Shown here: one piece after another, positions 5,869 to 11,784 of the stretch
How positions within the stretch are numbered: position 1 is the first letter of the stretch
Layout of the letters: every line of letters begins with the position of its first letter
Source of the DNA: JBEIFW01 sp044370695
GTDB taxonomy: Bacteria; Actinomycetota; Acidimicrobiia; Acidimicrobiales; Ilumatobacteraceae
Direction of reading: 5' to 3'
Assembly: GCA_044370695.1 (NCBI GenBank)
Contig: JBILVB010000116.1
Location: 1 to 12,236, forward strand
Length of the DNA stretch: 12,236 nt
Program-made: the position numbers and the translations under genes
Notes under the pieces: model-generated
The model's input: the letters and a program-made list of their open reading frames with translations, nothing else
Told to the model about the DNA's origin: nothing
Databases searched by the model: none

Positions 5869-6855
5869 TCAGGCAGGCGTTCGGATGCCGACCCGGAGCT
5901 CGTCGGCCGCCGCCTCGGGCGGGACGATGTTGATCATCACGCCGGTGCCCCGCTCGAAACCGGCGATCGTGGTGAGCTTCGGCCAGATGTGGGCGTGCCA
6001 GTGGTACGGGCCGCGGTGGTGGTGCGGGGCCGTGTGGAACACGAGGTTGTAGGCGATGTCCCCGAGCGCCCGTTGCAGGGCGGCGAGCGAATCCCGAAGG
6101 GCCCGCCCGAAGCCGGCCAGCTCGGCCGGTCCAGCGTCTTGCAGGTGCCCGGCGTGGGAGCGGGGCAGCACGAGCATCTCGTAGGCGACGCCGCTCCAGA
6201 ACGGCGCGACCACGACCACGTGCTCGTCGGCCATCACGACCCGCACGCCGTCGGCGAGCTCGGCCTCGATCGTGGTGCACACCACGCAGCCGCCCTCGAA
6301 CCGGGCGAACGCCCGCTCTTCGTCGAGGATCTCGCCGGGCACGAACGGCATGCCGAGCAGCTGACCGTGCGGATGCGACAGCGATGCGCCGGCCTCGCGC
6401 CCGTAGTTGACGATCGCCTGCGTGTAGCGGACGTGCGGCAGGCGAGCGTGACCCTCGAAGCGGTCCCGCAGCGCTGCCATGGCGAGCCCGGCGCTGCGGT
6501 CGTCGAGCCCGGCCCAGCTCGTGGTGTGGTCCGGGCTCAGCACGATCACCTCGTGGATCCCGCTCGCTGCGGCCTGGACGTGGACCGGGCCGAGGTTGCG
6601 GACCGCCATCGTGTCGTCCCCGACGAAGGCCGGGTAGAGGTTGGGCACCACCCGAACGGCCCATCGGCCGTCGCGGCCGTAGGACTCCAGTGCCGGCGGG
6701 GTCGACTCCTCGTTCCCCGGGCAGAACGGGCACGGTCGTTGGGGGTCGGCCTCGATCTGCTGCGACCGGGGGGCGAAGTCGCTCGGACGATGGGATCGTT
6801 CGGCGACGACGGTCACCCACCGGCCGTTCAACGGATTGAGACGCAACTGACTCAT
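5869..6855 (-). CDS. galT: Galactose-1-phosphate uridylyltransferase family protein (GalT, HIT superfamily)
   Basis: GalT transfers UMP between UDP-glucose and galactose 1-phosphate in the Leloir pathway. The 328-residue protein opens with LRLNPLNGRWVTVVAERSHR (4-23), typical of bacterial GalT. Zinc ligands CPFC (Cys42, Cys45) with His110 match the E. coli Cys52/Cys55/His115 site. The nucleotidyl-transfer motif SHPHGQLLG (160-168) carries His161 and His163, the latter equivalent to the uridylylated His166 of E. coli. A later HWHAHIWP (285-292) supplies the histidines of the second half, followed by ERGTGVMINIVPP (301-313). A second pair, Cys190-X2-Cys193, could bind another metal. Related families (for example ADP-glucose phosphorylase-like proteins) share these motifs, and no galK or galE is in the window, so the exact substrate is inferred. 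The ATG has no Shine-Dalgarno; TATCCT is 10 nt upstream. Confidence 0.88.
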   Translation of the reverse strand: MSQLRLNPLNGRWVTVVAERSHRPSDFAPRSQQIEADPQRPCPFCPGNEESTPPALESYGRDGRWAVRVVPNLYPAFVGDDTMAVRNLGPVHVQAAASGIHEVIVLSPDHTTSWAGLDDRSAGLAMAALRDRFEGHARLPHVRYTQAIVNYGREAGASLSHPHGQLLGMPFVPGEILDEERAFARFEGGCVVCTTIEAELADGVRVVMADEHVVVVAPFWSGVAYEMLVLPRSHAGHLQDAGPAELAGFGRALRDSLAALQRALGDIAYNLVFHTAPHHHRGPYHWHAHIWPKLTTIAGFERGTGVMINIVPPEAAADELRVGIRTPA

Positions 6856-6865
6856 CGCGAGGAGC

Positions 6866-6871
6866 AGGATA
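6866..6871 (-). promoter_or_regulatory. Candidate -10 element of galT
   Basis: TATCCT on the minus strand, 10 nt before the galT ATG, fits a TANNNT -10 hexamer with a leader of only a few bases. No clear -35 is seen at the expected place (about 6889-6894), which lies inside the adjacent hairpin sequence, so activator or repressor action there is possible. Confidence 0.35.
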
Positions 6872-6898
6872 GGCGCCGAACCGAAATCCGGTGGCGCC
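6872..6898. repeat. 27-nt imperfect hairpin between the methyltransferase gene and galT
   Basis: GGCGCC (6872-6877) pairs with GGCGCC (6893-6898), and inside it ACCG (6880-6883) pairs with CGGT (6889-6892), leaving a 2-nt bulge (6878-6879) and a 5-nt loop (6884-6888): ten base pairs in all. It lies 76 bp past the methyltransferase stop and directly abuts the putative galT -10. It could be a transcription terminator for the upstream gene (but the following minus-strand bases TATCCTGCTCC are not a U-run) or an operator for galT. The two possibilities cannot be separated from sequence alone. Confidence 0.5.
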
Positions 6899-6973
6899 AG
6901 GCCGAACCCTGGTGGCGAAGCTCACGTTCGGCGTCCGTCGGTGGTCGATCCGGTGACGCTCGGTGGCTGCCGA

Positions 6974-7723
6974 TCAGGTCGGTCGCCGGTAGACGCTGAC
7001 GTGCTGGGCCGAGGATTCGTCGAACGGGCGACGGGCGACGTCGGCCCAGCGGTGGTCTCGTTCCAGCCCGGCCCGTGCCGCCCAGGTGTCGAGCTCGTCG
7101 GGGGTCGACCACCGGATCGCCCAGGGCCGGACCCGGACGGGTTGGCCGTCTCGGAGCTCCACATAGGCGCCCTCGGCCCGCTGGTCGTGGCCGTCGTGCC
7201 GGCTCACGGCGAGCACCACGCTGTCGGCCCGTAGCGACCGCAGGGTGACGTGCTCGCCCGGACCGCCGAACGTCGGGTCGGGTACGAAGGCCTCGACGAC
7301 GAAGCGGCCGCCCGGAAGCAGGCGGCGAGCCACGTTGTCGATGCAACGAGCCTGGTCCTCGGCCGTCGTGAGGTTGAACAGGCTGTTGTAGGCCACGAAG
7401 GCGAGTGCGAAGGGTCCGGGAGGATCGCCGTCGGCCATGTCGCCCAGGGTGGCGTGGACTTCGGCGCCTCCGGGTCGCTGCGCCAGCCGGGCCAGCATGG
7501 CCGGGGAGGCGTCGACGCCATGGATCTCGAGGCCGGCTGCCGCCAGCGGGACGGCGAGTCGGCCGGTGCCGACGGCGAGTTCGAGCACCGGGCCGGGGGG
7601 TCCGGCCGCGTGCAGCGAGCAGAGCAGCGCGACGGTCGCCTCGACGTCGGACACGTCGCCGTACCAGTCGTCGTAGACCTCGGCCATGCCGTCGCCGTAC
7701 GACGACGGTCCGTACCCCTGCAC
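6974..7723 (-). CDS. Class I SAM-dependent methyltransferase
   Basis: A Rossmann-fold methyltransferase of about 249 residues, substrate unknown. With the GTG at 7723 as residue 1, it has an N-terminal YGDGMAEVYDDWYGDV (9-24), common in actinobacterial relatives; SAM motif I VLELAVGTGRLAVPLA (46-61); motif II acidic residue in GVDASPAMLARL (69-80, Asp71); FALAFVAYNSLFNL (105-118) in the motif IV place; and LLPGGRFVVEAFVP (135-148), the usual post-motif strand. The C-terminal half (about 150-249) is a beta-rich domain with WAIRWSTPDEL, as in many small-molecule methyltransferases. The start is uncertain: GTG at 7741, GTG at 7723 or ATG at 7687 are all in frame, and the longest frame (to 7777) would overlap iscS. 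I chose 7723 because TACAAC lies 8 nt before it and the YDDWY region is kept. It is divergent from iscS. Confidence 0.82.
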   Translation of the reverse strand: MQGYGPSSYGDGMAEVYDDWYGDVSDVEATVALLCSLHAAGPPGPVLELAVGTGRLAVPLAAAGLEIHGVDASPAMLARLAQRPGGAEVHATLGDMADGDPPGPFALAFVAYNSLFNLTTAEDQARCIDNVARRLLPGGRFVVEAFVPDPTFGGPGEHVTLRSLRADSVVLAVSRHDGHDQRAEGAYVELRDGQPVRVRPWAIRWSTPDELDTWAARAGLERDHRWADVARRPFDESSAQHVSVYRRPT

Positions 7724-7742
7724 GAGGCCGGGTTGTAGCACG

Positions 7743-7748
7743 TAGCGT
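7743..7748 (+). promoter_or_regulatory. Candidate -10 element of iscS
   Basis: TAGCGT, the same hexamer as before the lipoprotein gene, with 8 nt between it and the GTG at 7757. This suggests a leaderless or nearly leaderless iscS-mnmA transcript. The site lies in the roughly 33-bp gap between the divergent starts, so any bound regulator could affect both genes. Confidence 0.45.
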
Positions 7749-7756
7749 CTCGGGCC

Positions 7757-8902
7757 GTGCCCGTGTACCTCGACCATGCGGCCACCACCCCGCTACGCCC
7801 CGAGGTACTCGAGGCCATGCTCCCGTACCTGCGGGACCACTACGGCAACCCCTCCGGCTCGCACGCGCTGGCCCGGCGGGCCCGCCTTGCGATCGACGAG
7901 GCCCGCGACGTGGTCGCCGACGCGCTCGGTTGCAGGGCGTCGGAGGTGGTGTTCACCGGCGGCGGGACCGAGGCGGACAACCAGGCGATCGCCGGGGTGC
8001 TCGCGGCCGGCGGCGGGACGGCGGTGTGTTCGGCCGTCGAGCACCACGCCGTGCTGCACGCCGTCGAGCGGGTCGGCGGTCGAGTCGTCGGCGTCGACGT
8101 CCTGGGGACGATCGACCTCGCGCAGCTCGCCTGCGAGCTCGACGCCCTCGGCCGGTCCGGGACACCGGTCGGGGTGGTGTCGGTGATGCTGGCGAACAAC
8201 GAGGTGGGCACCGTGCAGCCGCTCGATGCCGTGGCCGCGACGGTGGCCCGGCACGCCCCGGGCGCGGTGCTCCACACCGATGCGGTCCACGCCACCCCGT
8301 GGATCGACGTGGCCCGAGCGGCGCAGGCCGCGGCGCTCGTCTCGGTGAGCGCCCACAAGTTCGGCGGCCCCAAGGGGGTCGGGGTGCTCGTCGTGCGCGA
8401 CGGCACCGCCGTCGCCCCCGTGCTCGTCGGGGGCGGCCAGGAGCACGAGCGGCGGTCGGGAACCCACAACGTCGCCGGCATCGTCGGCCTGGCCGAGGCC
8501 CTGCGGCGCACGGTCGCCGAGCGTCCGGCCACCGTCGCACGGGTCGCCGCCCAGCGCGATCGGCTGGTCGCCGGCCTGCGGGCGTCGGTTCCCGGTCTCG
8601 TCGAGACCGTCCCGGCCGCGGCGAAGACCGCCGGCAACGCCCACGTCCTCGTCGACGGGGTCGAGAACGAGGCGCTGCTCTACCTCCTCGACCGGGCCGG
8701 GATCTGCGCATCCGGGGGCTCGGCCTGCGCCTCGGGCGCAATGGAGCCGAGCCACGTGCTCGCAGCGATGGGCGTGCCCCGCGCGGCGAGCTTCGGCGCC
8801 GTCCGGTTCACGCTCGGGGCCACCACGACCGACGCCGACGTCGACGCTGCGCTCGCTGCCGTTCCCGCCGCCGTGGCCCAGTTGCGCCGGGGTGCCCCGT
8901 GA
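7757..8902 (+). CDS. iscS: Cysteine desulfurase (IscS/NifS family)
   Basis: A PLP enzyme that takes sulfur from cysteine as a persulfide and hands it to acceptors. As it overlaps mnmA by 4 nt (GTGA), its main client is likely MnmA for tRNA 2-thiouridine, as for the mycobacterial iscS-trmU pair; Fe-S assembly is also possible. The 381 residues show YLDHAATTPLRPEV (4-17), GNPSGSH (30-36), FTGGGTEADNQAI (66-78), the PLP-stacking His97 in EHHAV, LANNEVGTVQP (145-155), the PLP lysine Lys201 in SVSAHKFGGPKGVG (196-209), RSGTHNVAGIVG (233-244) and the catalytic Cys324 in SGGSACASGAMEPSHVL (319-335). E. coli IscS has HVDATQS around its PLP-contact Asp180 and Gln183; here it is HTDAVHA, with His178 in place of Gln, and the following segment is two residues shorter. 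The GTG start has no Shine-Dalgarno but has a -10-like TAGCGT 8 nt before it. Confidence 0.94.
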   Translation: MPVYLDHAATTPLRPEVLEAMLPYLRDHYGNPSGSHALARRARLAIDEARDVVADALGCRASEVVFTGGGTEADNQAIAGVLAAGGGTAVCSAVEHHAVLHAVERVGGRVVGVDVLGTIDLAQLACELDALGRSGTPVGVVSVMLANNEVGTVQPLDAVAATVARHAPGAVLHTDAVHATPWIDVARAAQAAALVSVSAHKFGGPKGVGVLVVRDGTAVAPVLVGGGQEHERRSGTHNVAGIVGLAEALRRTVAERPATVARVAAQRDRLVAGLRASVPGLVETVPAAAKTAGNAHVLVDGVENEALLYLLDRAGICASGGSACASGAMEPSHVLAAMGVPRAASFGAVRFTLGATTTDADVDAALAAVPAAVAQLRRGAP

Positions 8903-9933
8903 GGGTTCTCGTGGCGATGTCCGGGGGCGTCGACTCCTCGGTGGCGGCGGCACGGCTCGTCGCTGCCGGCCACGAGGTGGTCGGGGTGACGATGAAGCTC
9001 TGGGGCGGCGAGAGCGACACCGGCTGCTGTTCGGTCTCCGACGTCGACGACGCCCGGCGCGTCGCGCAGCAACTCGGGATCGACCACCTCGTGTTCAACT
9101 TCGGCGACGACTTCGCGCGCGACGTGGTCGGACCGTACGTGGCGGCCCACGCGGCCGGCTCCACGCCGAATCCCTGTATCGAGTGCAACCGGCACCTCAA
9201 GTTCGACCGGCTGACGCACCGGGCCCGGGCGCTCGGCTTCGACGCGGTCGCCACCGGCCACCACGCCCGCATCACCCCGCGTCCGGACGGCGCGCCGGGT
9301 CTCGCTCGGGGGGTCGACCGGGCCAAGGACCAGAGCTACGTCGTCCACGTCCTCGTGGAGGACGCGCTCGATCGGATCGCATTCCCTGTCGGCGACTCGA
9401 CCAAGGCCGACGTCCGTGCCGAAGCGGCCCGGCTCGGGTTGCGGACGGCCGCCAAGCCCGACAGCCAGGACGTGTGCTTCATCAGCTCCACGAGCGGTCG
9501 CCGTCGCTTTCTCGGTGACCGAATCCCGCTGCGGGCCGGCACCGTCGTCGACCGCGCCGGCCGCCCGGTCGGCACCGTGCCGGCCGTCGAGCTCGTCACG
9601 ATCGGCCAGCGCAAGGGACTCGGCTTACCGGGCGGCGGGGCGCCTCGCTACGTCGTCGACGTCGACGTCGCCGCCGGCGTCGTGACCGTCGGGGACGCCA
9701 CCGACCTGCTCACCGACCGGGTCCGGGTGGCCGGGTGGGCGTGGTCGTCGGCGGGGGCGCCGGTCGGACCGGTGCTCGTCCAGGTCTCCGCGCACGCCGC
9801 TCCCCGCAGGGCCCGCATCGACGGTGACGCCGTCGTGTTCGAGACGCCCGCCCGTCGGGTCGCCCCGGGGCAGGCCGTCGTCGTGTACGACCCGACCGAC
9901 ACCTGGGTCCTCGGTGGTGCGCCCGTCGCCTGA
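8899..9933 (+). CDS. mnmA: tRNA-specific 2-thiouridylase MnmA
   Basis: MnmA (TrmU) adenylates and then thiolates U34 in the anticodon of tRNAs for Lys, Glu and Gln, with sulfur from a cysteine desulfurase, here the iscS gene whose stop it overlaps (GTGA). The 344 residues show the PP-loop AMSGGVDSSVAA (6-17), TMKLWGGESDTGCCS (31-45), STPNPCIECNRHLKFD (88-103) with catalytic Cys96, ATGHHARI (118-125), RAKDQSYVVH (141-150), KPDSQDVCFIS (186-196) with the second catalytic Cys193, and TIGQRKGLGLPGG near the start of the central domain, followed by the C-terminal beta-barrel. Cys93 is extra relative to the E. coli NPDILCN motif; with Cys96 and Cys193 it gives three nearby cysteines. Length is normal (E. 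coli 368). The much longer open frame upstream is the shadow frame of iscS. Confidence 0.96.
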   Translation: MRVLVAMSGGVDSSVAAARLVAAGHEVVGVTMKLWGGESDTGCCSVSDVDDARRVAQQLGIDHLVFNFGDDFARDVVGPYVAAHAAGSTPNPCIECNRHLKFDRLTHRARALGFDAVATGHHARITPRPDGAPGLARGVDRAKDQSYVVHVLVEDALDRIAFPVGDSTKADVRAEAARLGLRTAAKPDSQDVCFISSTSGRRRFLGDRIPLRAGTVVDRAGRPVGTVPAVELVTIGQRKGLGLPGGGAPRYVVDVDVAAGVVTVGDATDLLTDRVRVAGWAWSSAGAPVGPVLVQVSAHAAPRRARIDGDAVVFETPARRVAPGQAVVVYDPTDTWVLGGAPVA

Positions 9934-9936
9934 GTG

Positions 9937-9953
9937 GCCCGGGCAGCCCGGGC
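9937..9953. repeat. GCCCGGGC repeat / short hairpin after mnmA
   Basis: The self-complementary octamer GCCCGGGC occurs at 9937-9944 and 9946-9953, 3 nt after the mnmA stop. It can fold as a 6-bp stem (9937-9942 with 9948-9953) and a 5-nt loop. It could slow or end transcription after mnmA, but no T-run follows, so a rho-independent terminator is not supported. Confidence 0.3.
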
Positions 9954-9970
9954 GAGCGGGTGGGGGTGGA

Positions 9971-9976
9971 TACGCT
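9971..9976 (+). promoter_or_regulatory. Candidate -10 element upstream of the flippase-like gene
   Basis: TACGCT on the plus strand, preceded by a G-rich stretch and 39 nt before the ATG at 10016. If used, it would give an untranslated leader of about 32 nt, unlike the near-leaderless arrangement of other genes here. No -35 is visible. Confidence 0.25.
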
Positions 9977-10015
9977 TCGTCCGCCCCGGGCCCCCGGCGC
10001 GGGCCGTCCGCCCCC

Positions 10016-11236
10016 ATGGACCGTCCACCCGACCACGCTGCGACCGCCGAGTCGCCGTCCACCGAGCCACCTGCCACGGCCCGGCACCGTTCACCGGTGC
10101 GTCGCCGGATCGGCCGGACGCTGCGGATCCTGCTGCTGACGGTCGTACTGTTCTACGTCCTGCCGCCGGTACTCGCCGGTGCGCTCGACGCGCTGCCGCG
10201 CCTGAGCGCCGTCAACCCGTTGTTGTTGCTCGCCGGCCTCGGTCTCCAGTTCGCGGCACTCGTCGCCTACACGCAGCTCACCGCAGCCTGTCTGCCCCGG
10301 CATTCGGTCCACGTCCCGACGCTGTTGCGGATCCAGTTGGCGACCAAGGCGGTCACGAACACGGTCCCGGGGGGAAGCGCCGCCGGCTCCGCGCTCGGCT
10401 ACCGGCTGCTCGTGCTCAGCGGGGTGCGCGGCGCCGACGCCGGGTTCGCGCTCGCCACCGCCGGCCTCGGTTCGGCCGTCGTGCTGAACCTGCTGCTGTG
10501 GATCGCCCTGCTCGTGTCGATCCCGCTGTCGGGGGTCAGCCCCATCTACGTGACGATCGCGCTCATCGGGGTGTTCCTCCTGGCCACGTTCGCCGCGATC
10601 GTGCTCGGGCTGATCAAGGGTCAGCGCCAAGCCGAGCGCGCCGTGCGGGCGCTCGCCCGGCGGGTGCGGTTCATGGACGAGGACCGCATGGGGCAGCTCG
10701 TCGGACGCCTCGCCGATCGGGTGCGGGAGCTGATCAACGACCGGGAGTTGCTGCGCCGCGTCATCGTCTGGGCGGTGCTCAACTGGCTGCTCGACGCGGC
10801 GTCGCTGTGGGTGTTCCTCTACGCGTTCGGTTCGACGGTCCGGCCCGACAGCCTGGTGGTGGCGTTCTGCGTCGCCATGGTCGCCGCTGCGATCCCGGTG
10901 ACCCCGGGCGGGCTCGGCGTGATCGAACTCACGCTCACGTCGATGCTCGCGTTCTTCGCCGTCGGTGCTGCTGCGGCCATCGCCGTACCGATCTACCGGA
11001 TCGCCGCGTTCTGGCTCCCGATCCCCCTCGGTGTCGTCGCCTACGGCACGCTGCGCATCGGCCCGTGGAAGGTCGACCGGCAGCGGGCGCTCGCCCGCAT
11101 GCGGCGGGAGACGGCGGACGTGGTCTCCTCGGGCGAGAGCATCTACGACTGGGCGGAGCGCTTCGGCCACCGCCGACCCGACCCGACCGTGGAACTGCTC
11201 ACTCCGTCCGAGCCTCCGCCGGCCGAATCGCCCTAA
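10016..11236 (+). CDS. Flippase-like integral membrane protein (LPG synthase transmembrane-domain / UPF0104 family)
   Basis: A 406-residue multipass membrane protein of the family that includes the transmembrane part of lysylphosphatidylglycerol synthase (MprF) and YbhN; members are thought to move lipids or lipid-linked sugars across the membrane. It has a soluble N-terminal tail (1-35), hydrophobic segments at about 36-57, 67-92, 142-170, 176-200, 249-271, 278-294, 305-322 and 325-345, and a charged tail (346-406). The family hallmarks are VPGGSAAGSALGYRLL (117-132) and IPVTPGGLGVIELTLTSM (293-310). The large Arg-rich loop 201-248 is cytoplasmic by the positive-inside rule. No aminoacyl-transferase domain is attached, so it is not a full MprF. 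The ATG was chosen as the first start after the mnmA stop; it lacks a Shine-Dalgarno. The substrate is unknown and the neighbours do not reveal it. Confidence 0.85.
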   Translation: MDRPPDHAATAESPSTEPPATARHRSPVRRRIGRTLRILLLTVVLFYVLPPVLAGALDALPRLSAVNPLLLLAGLGLQFAALVAYTQLTAACLPRHSVHVPTLLRIQLATKAVTNTVPGGSAAGSALGYRLLVLSGVRGADAGFALATAGLGSAVVLNLLLWIALLVSIPLSGVSPIYVTIALIGVFLLATFAAIVLGLIKGQRQAERAVRALARRVRFMDEDRMGQLVGRLADRVRELINDRELLRRVIVWAVLNWLLDAASLWVFLYAFGSTVRPDSLVVAFCVAMVAAAIPVTPGGLGVIELTLTSMLAFFAVGAAAAIAVPIYRIAAFWLPIPLGVVAYGTLRIGPWKVDRQRALARMRRETADVVSSGESIYDWAERFGHRRPDPTVELLTPSEPPPAESP

Positions 11237-11239
11237 CCT
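11234..11239 (+). promoter_or_regulatory. Candidate -10 element of the MaoC-like gene, overlapping the previous stop codon
   Basis: TAACCT begins with the TAA stop of the flippase-like gene and lies 9 nt before the GTG at 11249. It fits the same TANNNT-then-start pattern seen at the lipoprotein gene, iscS and galT, so the MaoC-like gene may be transcribed on its own despite a gap of only 12 nt. Confidence 0.35.
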
Positions 11240-11248
11240 CAACCGCTC

Positions 11249-11758
11249 GTGACCACGCATGAGCGACCCTTCGGCCGGCACCTCGAGGACTTCGTCCCCG
11301 GCGACGTCTACAAGCACTGGCCCGGCAAGACGATCACCGAGTACGACGACCACCTCTTCTGCATGATCACGATGAACCACCATCCGCTGCACACCAACGA
11401 CTGGTACGCAGCGGGCACGCCCCAGGGTCGCAACGTGGTGGTCGGCAATCTCGTGTATTCGCTCGTGCTGGGCATGAGCGTGCCGGACGTTTCGGGTGCG
11501 GCGATCGCCAACCTCGAGGTGGAGACGTTGCAGCACAAGCACCCGACCTTCCACGGCGACACGATCCACGCGGAGACCCGGGTGCTCGAGGTGAAGCCGA
11601 CGTCCAAGGGTGATCGCGGGATCGTGACGGTGGAGACCAAGGCGTTCAACCAGGACGGCAAGGAGGTCTGCTACTTCCGCCGCAAGGTGATGGTCTGGTC
11701 GAAGGCGTCGGCCCCCGAGCGTCGCCGCCCGTACGACGGGACCGACGTCTGGGCCTGA
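11249..11758 (+). CDS. MaoC-like (hot-dog fold) dehydratase / hydratase
   Basis: A 169-residue single hot-dog protein of the MaoC dehydratase family, whose members hydrate enoyl-CoA-type thioesters. The order is FGRHLEDFVPGDVYKHWPGK (8-27), TITEYDDHLFCMITMNHHPL (28-47), WYAAGTPQGRNVVVGNLVYS (52-71), LGMSVPDVSGAAIANLE (74-90), PTFHGDTIHAETRVLEVKPT (99-118) and the closing strand VCYFRRKVMVW (140-150). It resembles the mycobacterial Rv2499c type (itaconyl-CoA/mesaconyl-CoA-like hydratases) more than PhaJ, so a C4-C5 branched dicarboxyl-CoA substrate is possible, but this is inference from memory of the motif. In PhaJ the catalytic pair is Asp-X4-His (DFNPLH); here it is Asn43-X4-His48 (NHHPLH). 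The GTG start at 11249 lies 12 nt after the previous stop; an ATG at 11259 is out of frame. Confidence 0.85.
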   Translation: MTTHERPFGRHLEDFVPGDVYKHWPGKTITEYDDHLFCMITMNHHPLHTNDWYAAGTPQGRNVVVGNLVYSLVLGMSVPDVSGAAIANLEVETLQHKHPTFHGDTIHAETRVLEVKPTSKGDRGIVTVETKAFNQDGKEVCYFRRKVMVWSKASAPERRRPYDGTDVWA

Positions 11759-11784
11759 CCGTCCCGCAGCTCGACGCGGCCGAG

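Noticed and set aside
7724..7777. Longest possible methyltransferase start, overlapping the first codons of iscS
   Set aside because: The extra residues (VEVHGHGPRRY) are not typical of the family, and the frame would run into the coding start of the divergent iscS.
7405..8898. Upstream extension of the mnmA frame through iscS and the methyltransferase gene
   Set aside because: It is Arg-rich shadow sequence of other genes; the GTG at 8899 gives a normal MnmA N-terminus with the PP-loop at residues 6-17.
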